A DNA stretch of 64,000 nt from Acanthaster planci (taxonomy: Eukaryota; Echinodermata; Asteroidea; Valvatida; Acanthasteridae): NCBI RefSeq assembly GCF_001949145.1, contig NW_019091359.1, forward strand, positions 1,144,329 to 1,208,328, read 5' to 3'. Positions 13,641-25,865 of the stretch are shown here, piece by piece. Each line of letters starts with the position of its first letter. The first letter of the stretch is position 1. A program made the translations under genes and the position numbers. Below the pieces are notes generated by a model, which had not been told where the DNA came from, did not search any database, and was given only the letters and a program-made list of their open reading frames with translations.

Positions 13641-16600
13641 TTTGCAGAGATTAATGCTCCGTCATGTCCATGAAGTTGTGAAGAAAACGCTGACGTGTAC
13701 CGCTACAACTGGACTACCCCCACCACTCTGCACCAGATTATGCGTCTTGCCGTCTCTGTGTAAAACTCGACTGATGACTGTGGCGATATTTTGAAGACTA
13801 GTAACAGCGAGAGACAGACTTTGTCAAAAGTCACCATCAGTTGAGTCATGTCAGCCAGATGCCAGTCAGTGCCAACCAACGACGCCTGATGAACATACAA
13901 CGTGTGCAACATCATGACATGACATTGCCATTGGCCATTATGTTGTTGGTCAATGTGAAACACGCACGCATGTCATCGTCATGGTCATCATGGTCATTGA
14001 GAAAGTTAGGCATATTAGGCCTAGGCTACACATGTACTTTTGAAATCAGTGAATGCCGACAAGTGAAATCAGTTGAAGAATCAATAGCAGAACCACAAAT
14101 CAAGAAACTGAAATTCGTTGATAAATTAATTCGTTGAGTGTTTCAAAAATGTGAAACTCCCCTCCTTCCTCCATGCTTTCATGGACAGCGCCATTTTAAA
14201 TACTAGGTGAGAATAACCAAATGAGGGCGCCTTTTTAACGAGCGATTGCTACCCCATTGGAAATACACACAGATACCACAAGTGTACATGTACATGTACG
14301 TGTAGAGGCATTACGAAAAATAACATATTCAAAAAAGAAATGACTGAAATAGAAAGGAATTAAGCCTTAAACCTAAATTTCAAACATGTTTAACGCTTTC
14401 GAGCCTAAACTCTAAACCGACCGAGGGTATTCGTACAATATTTCGAAGAAACAAAACAAACAATGCAATGCAAAGTCAGTTCAATTTTGGATAGGAAACT
14501 ATATCATCACTGGGCCTTTGATCTGAGAATCTCTTGATTTAATTTTCATGACTGTGAGAAAACTTTTTGCAATGTGCATGGATGCATTTATCAGTTTCAT
14601 TGTGGTTTGATTGGTTAACCTAAAATTGGACAAATAAGTGACATTTTCTATACCGTGTCTAAAAGTTAGTTCAAGGGGATCCCTACCCGACAAGCCTTGC
14701 TTCTTGGGGATCTCATTCCACAGCATATCTCTTGTACATGTATCTTATGTGAATGTATTTGTCTGTCTTACCGGTTCCAATTCTTGGTTTAAGGGACATG
14801 ATTGATGTAAGATTATGCCAATATTCATGTTTATACTGACACTATTGTTACCTGATCTGGAAAAAAAATAAATGAATGAACGAATAGAGGGAACGATCCA
14901 TTTCTTAATTGAAAAAAATTAACACGTTTTATGCAATCGTCTATGTTCACGTTGTTGGTTTCATTAATACAGGCTGAATAAATGTGACGCCGCTCGCCTC
15001 ACTCACACCACGCTCACATGCCCATCACGACCTCAAAACTTTGTTGAAAAAAATATGACGACTGACTGACAACCCGAAGGGACAGTTTAGTACAGTGACC
15101 CGTAAATATTTCTTTCAAGTTGCTACACAAAGTGACAACTTTGACCTCTTGGTGTAAACAATGTCCAAATATTTAGCTGTCATACTAGTATGCAAAACAT
15201 GCTCACGTTGGCGGCATCTTCGCGTCTTCGGTCATTAATGTTCAGAAATATCGCGGAAGAAAATATGGCACTCGAAATCTCGCACGTAGGTATTTTATGA
15301 TAAGTAATACGTTAGAAGTTAAGGGCCAATTTAAAGCCAAGACTATTTCACATTATGCACATAAACACCATGACACTGCTTGTCATGACCCCAAAATCAT
15401 AGATATTTACTCCTACACTGACATTTTTACTCGTAAGAATAGATTAGAGTAGGATTAGAGCGCTTACCAATTTGTGCTCGACTTATTTTGCACATAAAAT
15501 ATTCACATCCTCGGTATTCAATACTCGCGACTCGAGACAAGACTTGGTGCCTCGGATTTAAATTGAGCACTCGCCATCGTGAATTACTTCCTTATTGCTC
15601 ATGCATGGATACTGTAATACACACAGGTCCATGTACAGGACATCCAGCGTTTCCTGTAGAATCTGGATAATCTCAACCGGGGGGCTGCAAGTGAAAATCA
15701 ACTGGCGATTTATGGGGCTCTATTCGGAGGTCTTTCTAGAGTTGATCTGAGTTGAGGCATGATGACCAGCAAAAACAGCATAATCAAAGGCTTTTGGCTA
15801 AACAAAATAATGTTAACAACCTATACTGGAAACGAGAACACGTCATATAAGGGGGAGGGTTGCTTTTTATACGCTCAACTTTGGAAAATGCGAGAAGGTT
15901 GTGCCCCGTATAAACCACGGAGGAATTTCTACTCAACGCTTTAGTCCATCCCATCATACCCAGTCCAAAAGAGGGGAGGGGGTTATCCCCAAATCTGGGA
16001 TCTACGGCCTATGAATCAGAGTCATGTACGCTACATCGGAGTCTCGGTTCTATCCCGAACTTTCAGTACTCGCAAACTTTGATACCCAAATTGTAGTCAC
16101 GGTAGAGAGAGCCGACTCATGGTTTGCAGTGTCTGTGGGATATCGATACGAAGTTAAAGCCGATTTTACCCCGTTGTGACGCCACGCACAGATCACAGAA
16201 CTCTAAATAGGCTAGCTTGTCAAAGTTGATGGATTTTGGTGATTGTAGATGCATCACAGAGTGGGAAGACCGGATATTTTAGTCGTGATGAGCGACCCGT
16301 CCACTCATTTTGATCGAAACAACAGTACACACATGTACATGTAATGCCTTTACGTTGTAATTGATTATTCTCTGGCAATGTTTGAACACCTCAGCTAGTG
16401 GTCAATACACAGCGAAAAGGGCTTTTGTACAAGTCATAGACAGACTTGGGATTACTAACAAAAACCACAACAATAGGACACTATATGCAGTCGTTGCAGC
16501 GGTTTCTACGTGCCAGACACCCTTAGGGCCAGCGCGGTACTGTACACATACAAAATGTGTAAGAACGCCTACCAAAATATTTCCAATGCTAGCTGACTCC

Positions 16601-19600
16601 AGTCAGGTGTGTACGCGATGCATACGTTGAGGGCTGTGGCGTACAGGTGCGTACCCGTTTGGGTACGTCAGCATTCGACCTGAGCCTGAAACAGAGAATT
16701 CACTTGATTGAAACAAAATTCATTGTTTGGCCGGTGTCGATGTCGCGCTATAAGGTTACTGTTTACAGCAAATCCAGCAGAAAACAGACTGTCAAATTCA
16801 ATTAATTGTGTAAGGGTTTGAATTTCATGGGACCATTGTAACCGAACAGAGCAACATATATACATGTATACACGAAGGTGTATTCTGGTATGAGCTACAG
16901 TGGCTGCTTACAGTTGGCTAAAATAAATCCGTGAGTGGTTTCACTGTCGTGTATATTTTTCCCCGCCGAGTTTCTCATGTCAGATTTACACAGAATGACT
17001 CATGATTTTTATCACGCGCAGGACAAAAGCTGAAGTGTTCTTCAAGTTCTTGGTCTTTTGTCAGTCCCACCACCGGCAAAGTACTGGACTAACACAACCC
17101 ATGTTCAGGGTTGATTTGAAGACAGATTGTAATACTTTTCTAAGACTATGTCAACCGTAATACATCCGGTGCATATTTCATAATTACAAGATTTCAAATA
17201 GATATCTGTACAATATTGTTGCTTCTTGCAAATTTCTCGTTCAACAAAATACTTTCAAAATTACAAATTTTACAACATCCACACGATGACACAAGAAAGA
17301 ACGTGCTTCGATCAAACTTTCCTTCATCGACACCTCAAAATTCCAGTCATCTCAGTTTCCTGCGGGGCCCTAGTATAAAAGGGGGGGGGGGAATCAACAA
17401 GTCCTTGACTCAAATTTCAATTCTTTTCTTGCTGTTTTTCCAGCTTGTTTGATTTTCACAGGACATGACAATCACCAGCAGCTCCAGCGATTCACTGGTG
17501 TGAATCACAGCGGGCATGCCCCACCGTGCGCCCTGTCCTGCACAAGGGAGTTGGGAAAGTCTGGCTGGACGAAAATAACCCCCGTGAAATGATCTACACT
17601 TTTTGAACCAACATTGGAAACCAGACAGTCAATCCTGTGCACGATAGCAGGCTCATGCCGGGGTTCAAACATTCAGAACTTTAATCACAGTCATCATGAC
17701 GTTTAAAAAGAATAGGAAACTCCAATTTCGGTCGGATCCGCTTTTAGCCTAAATCGTGTTTTATCTATCAATAACATCTTTGAAAGTGCCTATGCATCAT
17801 GTTTGGTATTATGTTATGTGACATGTACATAAAACGCACAGCATGTACGGAAGACCAAAAAATGAAAGTGAAAATTGTTCCAGAAACGTCCGTCCTCCAA
17901 GAATGACTTATTCAATGTGCGCACCCGGAATACTGCATTTAAATCAAGAAGGCTAGGGCATACTACTGTGATTAATATCTCACTATTTTTGAAATTGAGC
18001 GGATATTATTCAGCACACTTTAAAACACATCTAAAGGTGTCGAACTATCTATGTTCAAGGGTGTAGGCTGTTCAGTTTTATTTTCAACAATCACAATACA
18101 AATGCAGCTAAGTATTTACAAGATCTATCCACATTGGTTCACCATAGGAATTTTAACCACCTAACAAAAATCTGTTTTCTTAAGAAATTGTTGCAAATAC
18201 TTTGTACAGTATTCAACAAAACAAATATGACATTTGAACTTTTGCTCTGATGTTAATTTTAAAAAAATGCCAAAGCAATCAAGACCATTGGTAAACGACA
18301 TAAGGCCTTATTCAGACCCACACAATGCACTGTCAATCTTCCATTCATTAAAGAGCTAGAATGCAAAGTAATTATACATTTATAAGAAACACAGTTATCC
18401 CTCCTTGATCTCAATTGCATGCCACCACTGCATGTCTAAGTTTTGGTTTGCTGGGGTGAAAATATCGTTAACTGTTTGCAATGGCACACCTGTTGTATAT
18501 GCTCTAACATAATTATTTCTGTCATTTTGGTCTGCAAAAATGAGTTTGAATTTCAGACTGCAGCAAACAACTATCAATAACACCAACAGTCAACCTGAAA
18601 ATTAATAAGAACAGCATGGAAGCCCATTAACATTAATGCCAGCATGCATTACCATGGTACAACAAGGAATAACAGTCAGGTTCTTGTCCAGAGCCTGAAC
18701 ATAAGGCCAGTGAAGCCTAAGTATATTTCATTAAAAGCCCGAAGCTGGCCCAACATTTCAAATGAAAAAGCCTGAAATTTGGCTACTGTGTAAAAGGTTG
18801 AATCCTTGATCCAACTTGCACTTTCTCTTCGTTTCCCGTTACACGAAATCTGTTGCAATACATGTATAACATACGTTTTTTTAAACAGCAACCATGTACA
18901 CGAACACATTAAGTTGATGTGAAAATACTGCCATAAAAACATTGCTCTGAATGACACTTCCCAAAGTTCTACTTCGATAACGTTCAAGTGACTTCATATC
19001 AAAGTTACACTTACATAATATCTAACTGCAAAACATCTGTTATGCTATTGAAAAAAATGTACAGTTTACTTCGAAACCTACAACTCTACTGTGTAAGTTT
19101 GTTTACCAATCGTTATGACAACCAGAATCAACCATAGAAATCATGGGTGCATCCGGATGTGCTGGTTGCCATAACTACTGTCAATAAGGACTTAGAGACT
19201 CCAGAGTCACGTGATGCAATCAAAGCCTATGACTGGCCTTTTGGCAGTAGTTGTTCACGTCAATCACGTTTACCAATTGTCCCCTCTGCAGGTTGATGCA
19301 GACTTGTGGTACCAATCATCAGGTCAGTTATTTTCCCAATCACAGTTCACCACACATAATGTGCATGTTTACCAGGAGACTCAGTTTAGCTGCTGTACGT
19401 CCGCATAATATGAAACTCATTTTTAAGGTTTCAATTCAAATTGACTGAATTACCTCCGACATGTACTACTCTATATTGATACTGATGACACTTCTACTCA
19501 TTAAGTTTAAGATAGTTTAACAAACGAGCAATATTTAGCTGTAAATCCCAAGTCCCCAACCACATCAACAGAGAATGTGTCCGAAAAATTTTTGTAATGA

Positions 19601-22600
19601 GATGTTTTTATGTGTGACATAAATTCATGAAATCATCCATTCCTTAAAAATGAACAGTTCGTTGTGTTAGATACATAGATGTACATGTATACATTAACTG
19701 AAAGTGAAATTGCTGGTACCTCAAACAAGAAAAAAAAACACCAACGAATCCTCCTGGTAACCTGCACAGCTTGCTATACACTTTACTTGTTTGTGCACGT
19801 TCTTCAGAGTCCCCTGCAATTTGTATCTTTTGATATTTACAACTTTCAAACAAGTCTGTATTTCCCTGCACATAAACCACAAGTCTGACAAGCTGCACTG
19901 AGCATTTCTTAGAAATTACATGTACTTTGAATATACTGCCTCCCTATCATTTCCTTGGACACTTTCACAAATGGAAACATTTTTGATGATCTTTCATTTC
20001 CTGGATCAACACAGTATAGAACTCTTTGCGAATACCTGTTTGCGGACACAATTTCGTTTTGTGTCACTGTCTGATCCAAACACAATGGATACATGCACAG
20101 AAAGTACCAAATTCCTGATCAATGTTTCTATGCCATGTCTCAAAGAATAAAAACACCATGTACTTAAAAAATGGAATCTAATTTCATTGATCAAACTGAT
20201 CCTGAATTGAAAGATTAAAGTAAAAAAAAAAGCTCCAAAGTATATGTAGAATATAGATCTAAATTTTCCACTCATTTCCAAACTACAGTCCAATGCCTCG
20301 GTTCTTGGTACAAGTATTTACACACAACTTCCTCATTCCTGTATCAGATGTGTATTTGTTAATGAGGTCAAAGGTACAAAACAGATTACACTACGAGGAT
20401 TAGAGATTCAACAGCAGCAAAATGTTTTGCCAACCAATGGCTGGTCAACTCGGACTGGCCATCAGTACAAAAGCAAAATAGAAGTCAACAAAGCATTGAA
20501 AAACTACCTGCAGCTATCACAATCCATCATAAATACTGAGATTCAATTAAAAAATACGGCCCTCTCTAAAAGTAACGGGGCAAAAACCTCACTCACCCCA
20601 ACTCAGGATGATACTACTAATATTTCTGCAACCTTTAGCCATCTGAATGAATATCAGGCAAAAGGGCCTACATTGTAAGAAAGGTAAGTTCATCATTGAC
20701 AATAATGTAACTCATATAAAGACGTCTCCAGTAATTACATATACTGCTGGTCCCATTTAACAGCATGGTCCCTGGTTCCCTGTAATAATACATCCAAACA
20801 CATTTGTACAATTTGTGTCCACTTGCACAGGCAAAATATTCACCTGTGCATATGTACAAGGCATACCCCAGCAGGACAATGGCGCGTAATCTGTATGAAT
20901 TTGTTGATGCCATAGCATACCATGGAAACGCAGCAGGTGGGCTTGGCATCCAACTGAAATGTATTGCCCAGACAGCTCACTGCCCGTGCAACATCAAATT
21001 CGGATTCAGACTGATGGAACGCCATACATGTATGTCTGAACTGGGGAACCCAGCTCAATTAAAGTCACTTTTGACAACCTGTGATGTGTGAAAAAGTGTG
21101 CCTGTCACACCTGCAACTGGTTTTTACTATGTTATACCAGATGGACTGAGTCTGTATGGAGAGTCTGCAAGGTCGTCTGTTGTCACAGCCAGCCATATGT
21201 TTATCATACTTTAGCAATGTACATGTTAACCTCAACGTGGAGAGATAATATCAATACTGGTCCCCTGTCTTGGCTTGATCCTTTGTGCTTCTCAGCCATT
21301 TGTTTGAATTACAAATTTTGTTGTGGAAATTGTTAAGCTGACTTGTACTTTCCAAAAAGTTTGAGCACTGACTTACACAGGAGTGATTAATTCACGCACA
21401 GTTGACTCTCGATCACAGAACATGTACATTTAAAGAGCTCATGCTGTATTAAGGTACATAAGTAATAATGTGGCATATTATCACGAGCCATTCCCCCTGA
21501 CCTCGTGACCAAATTTCCTCTCCTACAATCCTTTTGTGACTGTTCAGTTGCTAGGAATCATCTCATCCATACACATGCCATGCATATCATGTACACAGCA
21601 CACATGCTATCAACATGTACAGTACATATATTATATGAACGCTATGACAAATGAGCAGAGCTTCAACTCATAAATTAAATAAAATTCCACCAGAAACTAA
21701 ACCAAATATCTATTCATTTTCTGCCAACTCCCTCAGAATCAGGGTTTCTCACTGCCACTCCCATGTTTGTATTTGCCCAGAAATGTCATCTACCTGTGTA
21801 TTGCAGGTTATATTAGCACTTGAAAACATTCCAAAGTCCAGCCCCACTTTCCAGGGAACAAAGCTTGGGTGGACTGGACATGATCTGTAATGTGTATTTA
21901 AATCGTGCCAGTATGTGCAGTCTTTAAACTCCCCAGGGGGCATGTGAAATCATATTGAAATCGGAGGATATAGCCCTATCAAGGTAATCCATTCTATTGG
22001 ACATGTACAAACGAAAATACTGTCGTTCGTTTTATGTAGATAATGTACAAATTCCACAGAAATATGAATCTAAAAAAAAAACTGGCCGGTTGGCAACCAC
22101 TGCTGCAGTGAGCCATGAATGCAATGTAGACATGGCGACTGCAACACCCGTGTATGCAGGCTAATACTAAAATATTAATCATGATAAGGATAGTACTCTG
22201 GATCTTGCATATTACAATGTACAAATTTACATGGCTGGTTTCAACCAGTGTGGAGTTTGGGTGTATTTTCTGCTTGCAGCTGCGTGCTTTTCTTGGAACA
22301 ATTGTGAACAATGAACAGTGAACACTACATTTTCAGATATCATGATGTCATGAACCAGCAAATAATGTGAGTTTTTCTTTTGGAAACATCTCTCTTCTTT
22401 ATGCTTCAGCCTTGCCTTTAGTGATGACCACACATTAATACAGGCCGGTTTTGGGAATAGTCGCAAGCATAGCTGCCATGGAGAAAGAAGGACTTTTGAA
22501 CTCATACATGTACTTGTACTCGTTCCTGTTGAAAAAGCTGACATGGATGATTACAACTGTCACATTCTCCGAGCTGTACTTTGGTACATTTTTGACACTA

Positions 22601-24664
22601 TGAGAGGTCAGGCTAGCAACGCAGTGACATACCACCTTTGATAAATCAGATTCAGCCAAATATTTTCCGCAACAAATTGGAATGCTTAAGTCAATATACT
22701 GATTAGGCGCTGTGAAATGTAACAAGCACATTGTACCCAAGTGTTCTGGCTAGGAGTACAGAAAAACAAACAAGGCCGCTATACTTTTTTATCCACTGGC
22801 ACGCCATGTCACCAAATATTCATTACAAATATTTATGTACATGTACTTTGTAAAAGTAAGCAATTTATACACCAAAAGAAAGTGGAAAAAAAAAACGCTG
22901 AAAAAAAAGTCACATTGGAGTTGCATTTTGCAACACTGCATGGCCTGGTAAATCCTAACAATTTTTGAACCTAGCAGGGACTCGCCCACTCCAATCAGAA
23001 TTTGTTACATATCAACTCAAAGTCATCATGTCACACCCACAATGACTCACCACAACAAAACTGCTTTGTGAGGTTGTAATTAAAATTGTCTTCTTTTGGT
23101 AATTTTCAGAGCAGTGCAGAGACCACCAAACACACTCGGCTTTGCCGATCTTTTGATTCTTCAATGGATCAGAAAGCCTTAAAATGCCTGACAGTAACAC
23201 ATGTACTGAATGCATGTGGCATACACGCACCAAAAACAATATTACTTTTGCTCGCACAAGGCCATTTGAACAAAGGCACTTGTGTTGACAAGCATGAATG
23301 ACTTGATTTAAAACTCCATTGGCATGACTCATAGATGTGAGCCACCATTTGTGTGGGGTGGGACAGCTTTTATGACTGCCAGAAAAAGACAAATTATACA
23401 CAATCTCACCATAATGTACACGAATCCATCCACAATATTTACAAACCTTTCCCAATCATCTTAATATTTAGAATACAATGTATATCAGAAAATAAAAGAA
23501 CCAATGAACAGATCTGGAACGTGGAAAGGTTACGTAAATTTTTGCTTTGCGATTCCAGTGTTAACCTGGATGCAATGTACAATCCACAAAGCAGTGCTGT
23601 GCAAAGTACAAGTACATGGAGGAGTTACGCTAGAATTAGACCAAATTGAAAAAAAAAAATTGAGCTTACAGGGTCTACGAAATTTACTTCATGCTGCAAA
23701 CTTTTTTGTTTGAATTACAAAAGGCACATCATTTGGATATACTTTAAAACGTTTTTTTTGCCAGTGGGTTACAGAGATGTTCAAGGTACTACGGAGGTTT
23801 ACTACGACCCATTTTCCTCCCAAAGAAATTTAATGCCATTTCGGAGGATCTTGTCCCTTCTTCCAAAACATCAAACTCAGCCAATACTCATCAGGTTGCA
23901 CCTTTCAATGAAAGGAAAATTCTACGTTTCAAATTTGGCTGTGAGACCCATTGCAAAAGTGACATACATGTAGATCTACATGCACATGAACTGTACAATT
24001 TTAGATCTACTCTACAGTAATTGGTCGTCTATGAATTCTAAGAGCCTTACAAGCCATCACTGACCTACAGTATTGCTGTTGCTACACCCCTTAGACGACC
24101 CTATGGAATTTTGTGCATTAATTTTGTTTGTATCAGATGCTGCACGCTCCACGTCCATTTTGTACATCATGTAATTAGTGGACAACAAGTCATGAGCAGC
24201 GTTGATGAGATTCCACCACAATGGGTTGGTTACTGGGACCTCCTTTCAAGCGGACTGCATGAAGAAGAACCAGGCATGATTCATGTTCATACAGGCTACA
24301 CCCGTTACTATTACTAATCATTCAGAGTCACACAGCTCTGTACCGCAGTTATTACAACCGACGGGAGCTTATGATGAATGATGCTGACGATAAAAGTTTC
24401 TGGTAATGAATCATCCAAAGCTATTCTGACCAGCCTGTTTTTTGCCCCTCAAGCACGAACCCAAAGATATTTTTCACGGCCAACCATCCATAAACTGTCC
24501 ATGCTTAAGTTGGAAGGAGGCCGATTGTATATTTCACCAGTTGGGGTCAGAAGGCTGCAGGACATTTGGTGGCTACTGTAATGTGCCAAGTGGTCTGAAC
24601 ACAAGGGTTTGGTATACATGTACATACAAATTGAAGTCAGAAGCCAAATAGGTCACCAGAATAA
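13641..24664. other. Intergenic region, no recognised gene
   Basis: The immediate 5' flank of Artemis is followed by about 11 kb in which I recognise no exon on either strand. The part from about 15.0 to 16.7 kb is slightly richer in GC and CpG than the rest and might hold a distal promoter. The remainder is AT-rich with TACATGTA-type repeats, for example at 14284-14302. Open frames are short and dissimilar to known families. Confidence 0.6.
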
Positions 24665-25108
24665 GGGGCCGTCCATAATTTTCATAAACGTACAAACCGT
24701 ACTGGGGGGGGGGGGTTAAAACCTCATGTACACTTTTTCTGAATATGAAAAATGATGATCTATCAATGTGAGAATCGGCGGTCACTTTTAAATTTCGCTG
24801 GTGTTGCTAACTAGCTCCATGCCATTTCCTTGAGGCCACATGTATGCGAGTTGTATTTTACCCTGTACTAGTATCACTATTCACTGATTTTCAAGCCTTG
24901 ACTTTTCAGGTGTTATTTAAACACTGTTTTATTTGAAATTTACATTTCTGTTAACCACAGCACTTACATGTGAATGTGACTGTCACAGCAACAGGGGATT
25001 TGGCAAATATAGCTCTCCATCCATCATCATTTTTTGCCTGCTGATGTACACTTGAGGGGGGATATTTTTTGTAACCTCGTGAAAATGATGAAAATTATGG
25101 ACGGCCCC
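24665..25108. mobile_element. PIF/Harbinger-like MITE
   Basis: The termini GGGGCCGTCCATAATTTTCA and its perfect inverted complement (ending GGACGGCCCC) enclose 444 bp. TAA directly flanks both ends, matching the 3-bp TWA target duplication of PIF/Harbinger elements. Weaker inverted similarity extends about 80 bp inward, including poly-G/poly-C tracts. There is no coding capacity. It lies about 750 bp downstream of the Ig receptor stop at 25866. Confidence 0.7.
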
Positions 25109-25865
25109 TAAGTTTATAGTGTCCATGTTTTCTTTTTGATGGTTTCCAGATGTAAGGTGTATTTACAAATAAGGTACCTACATGTATCAACTGTCTCACA
25201 TTTCTCATGCCATCAACTGTGCTACCTCAAACTTCCATCCACCCTAACAACCCTTGAAAAAGCACTTCCACTTCAAAATGAAGCTTGGTGCTGTGCTGCG
25301 GGCACAGGGGCATACAACAACTGCTAGGGGCATAATTGGGGTTTAGCATAAGACCAGTTAGATTGCTACTAATGCACAGGAACTTTCTACAATCGGCATG
25401 AAGGGAAAAAATTATGCAACCTTATAACAGACCAAACCCCCCAAAAATAGTTGTGTTTCCTGTTAGTGTTACCGTTGAAATTCATGGTCAATTTTATGCT
25501 TGTGCGTGCACTCAGTTGTAACAATCCAGAAGTTGTGTCAGACCGCATTTTGTACATACGTTGTACAACACAATTCCACATCAGCATTGGAATCATTGAT
25601 TGAGTGGCTTAAGAATAAATTTAAGAAAAGCTGATGGTTGCTGGTCCAAACACAAAAAAATGAGTAACAACTTTCAAGCTAACTAGCTTAAAATAAATTT
25701 CAAATTAGACCGAGGTGGGCAAAATAAATGTCTCTGTATGACTGGTTTTCTGAATAAAAACTAAAGGTTCTGCATAATTTTCTTGATCAGGTTGGGTGAC
25801 CAGAAACACAGCTAGTTTTCTGTTTGGCATTACAAGAGTTACATTAAATGTACATGTACAGTGTA

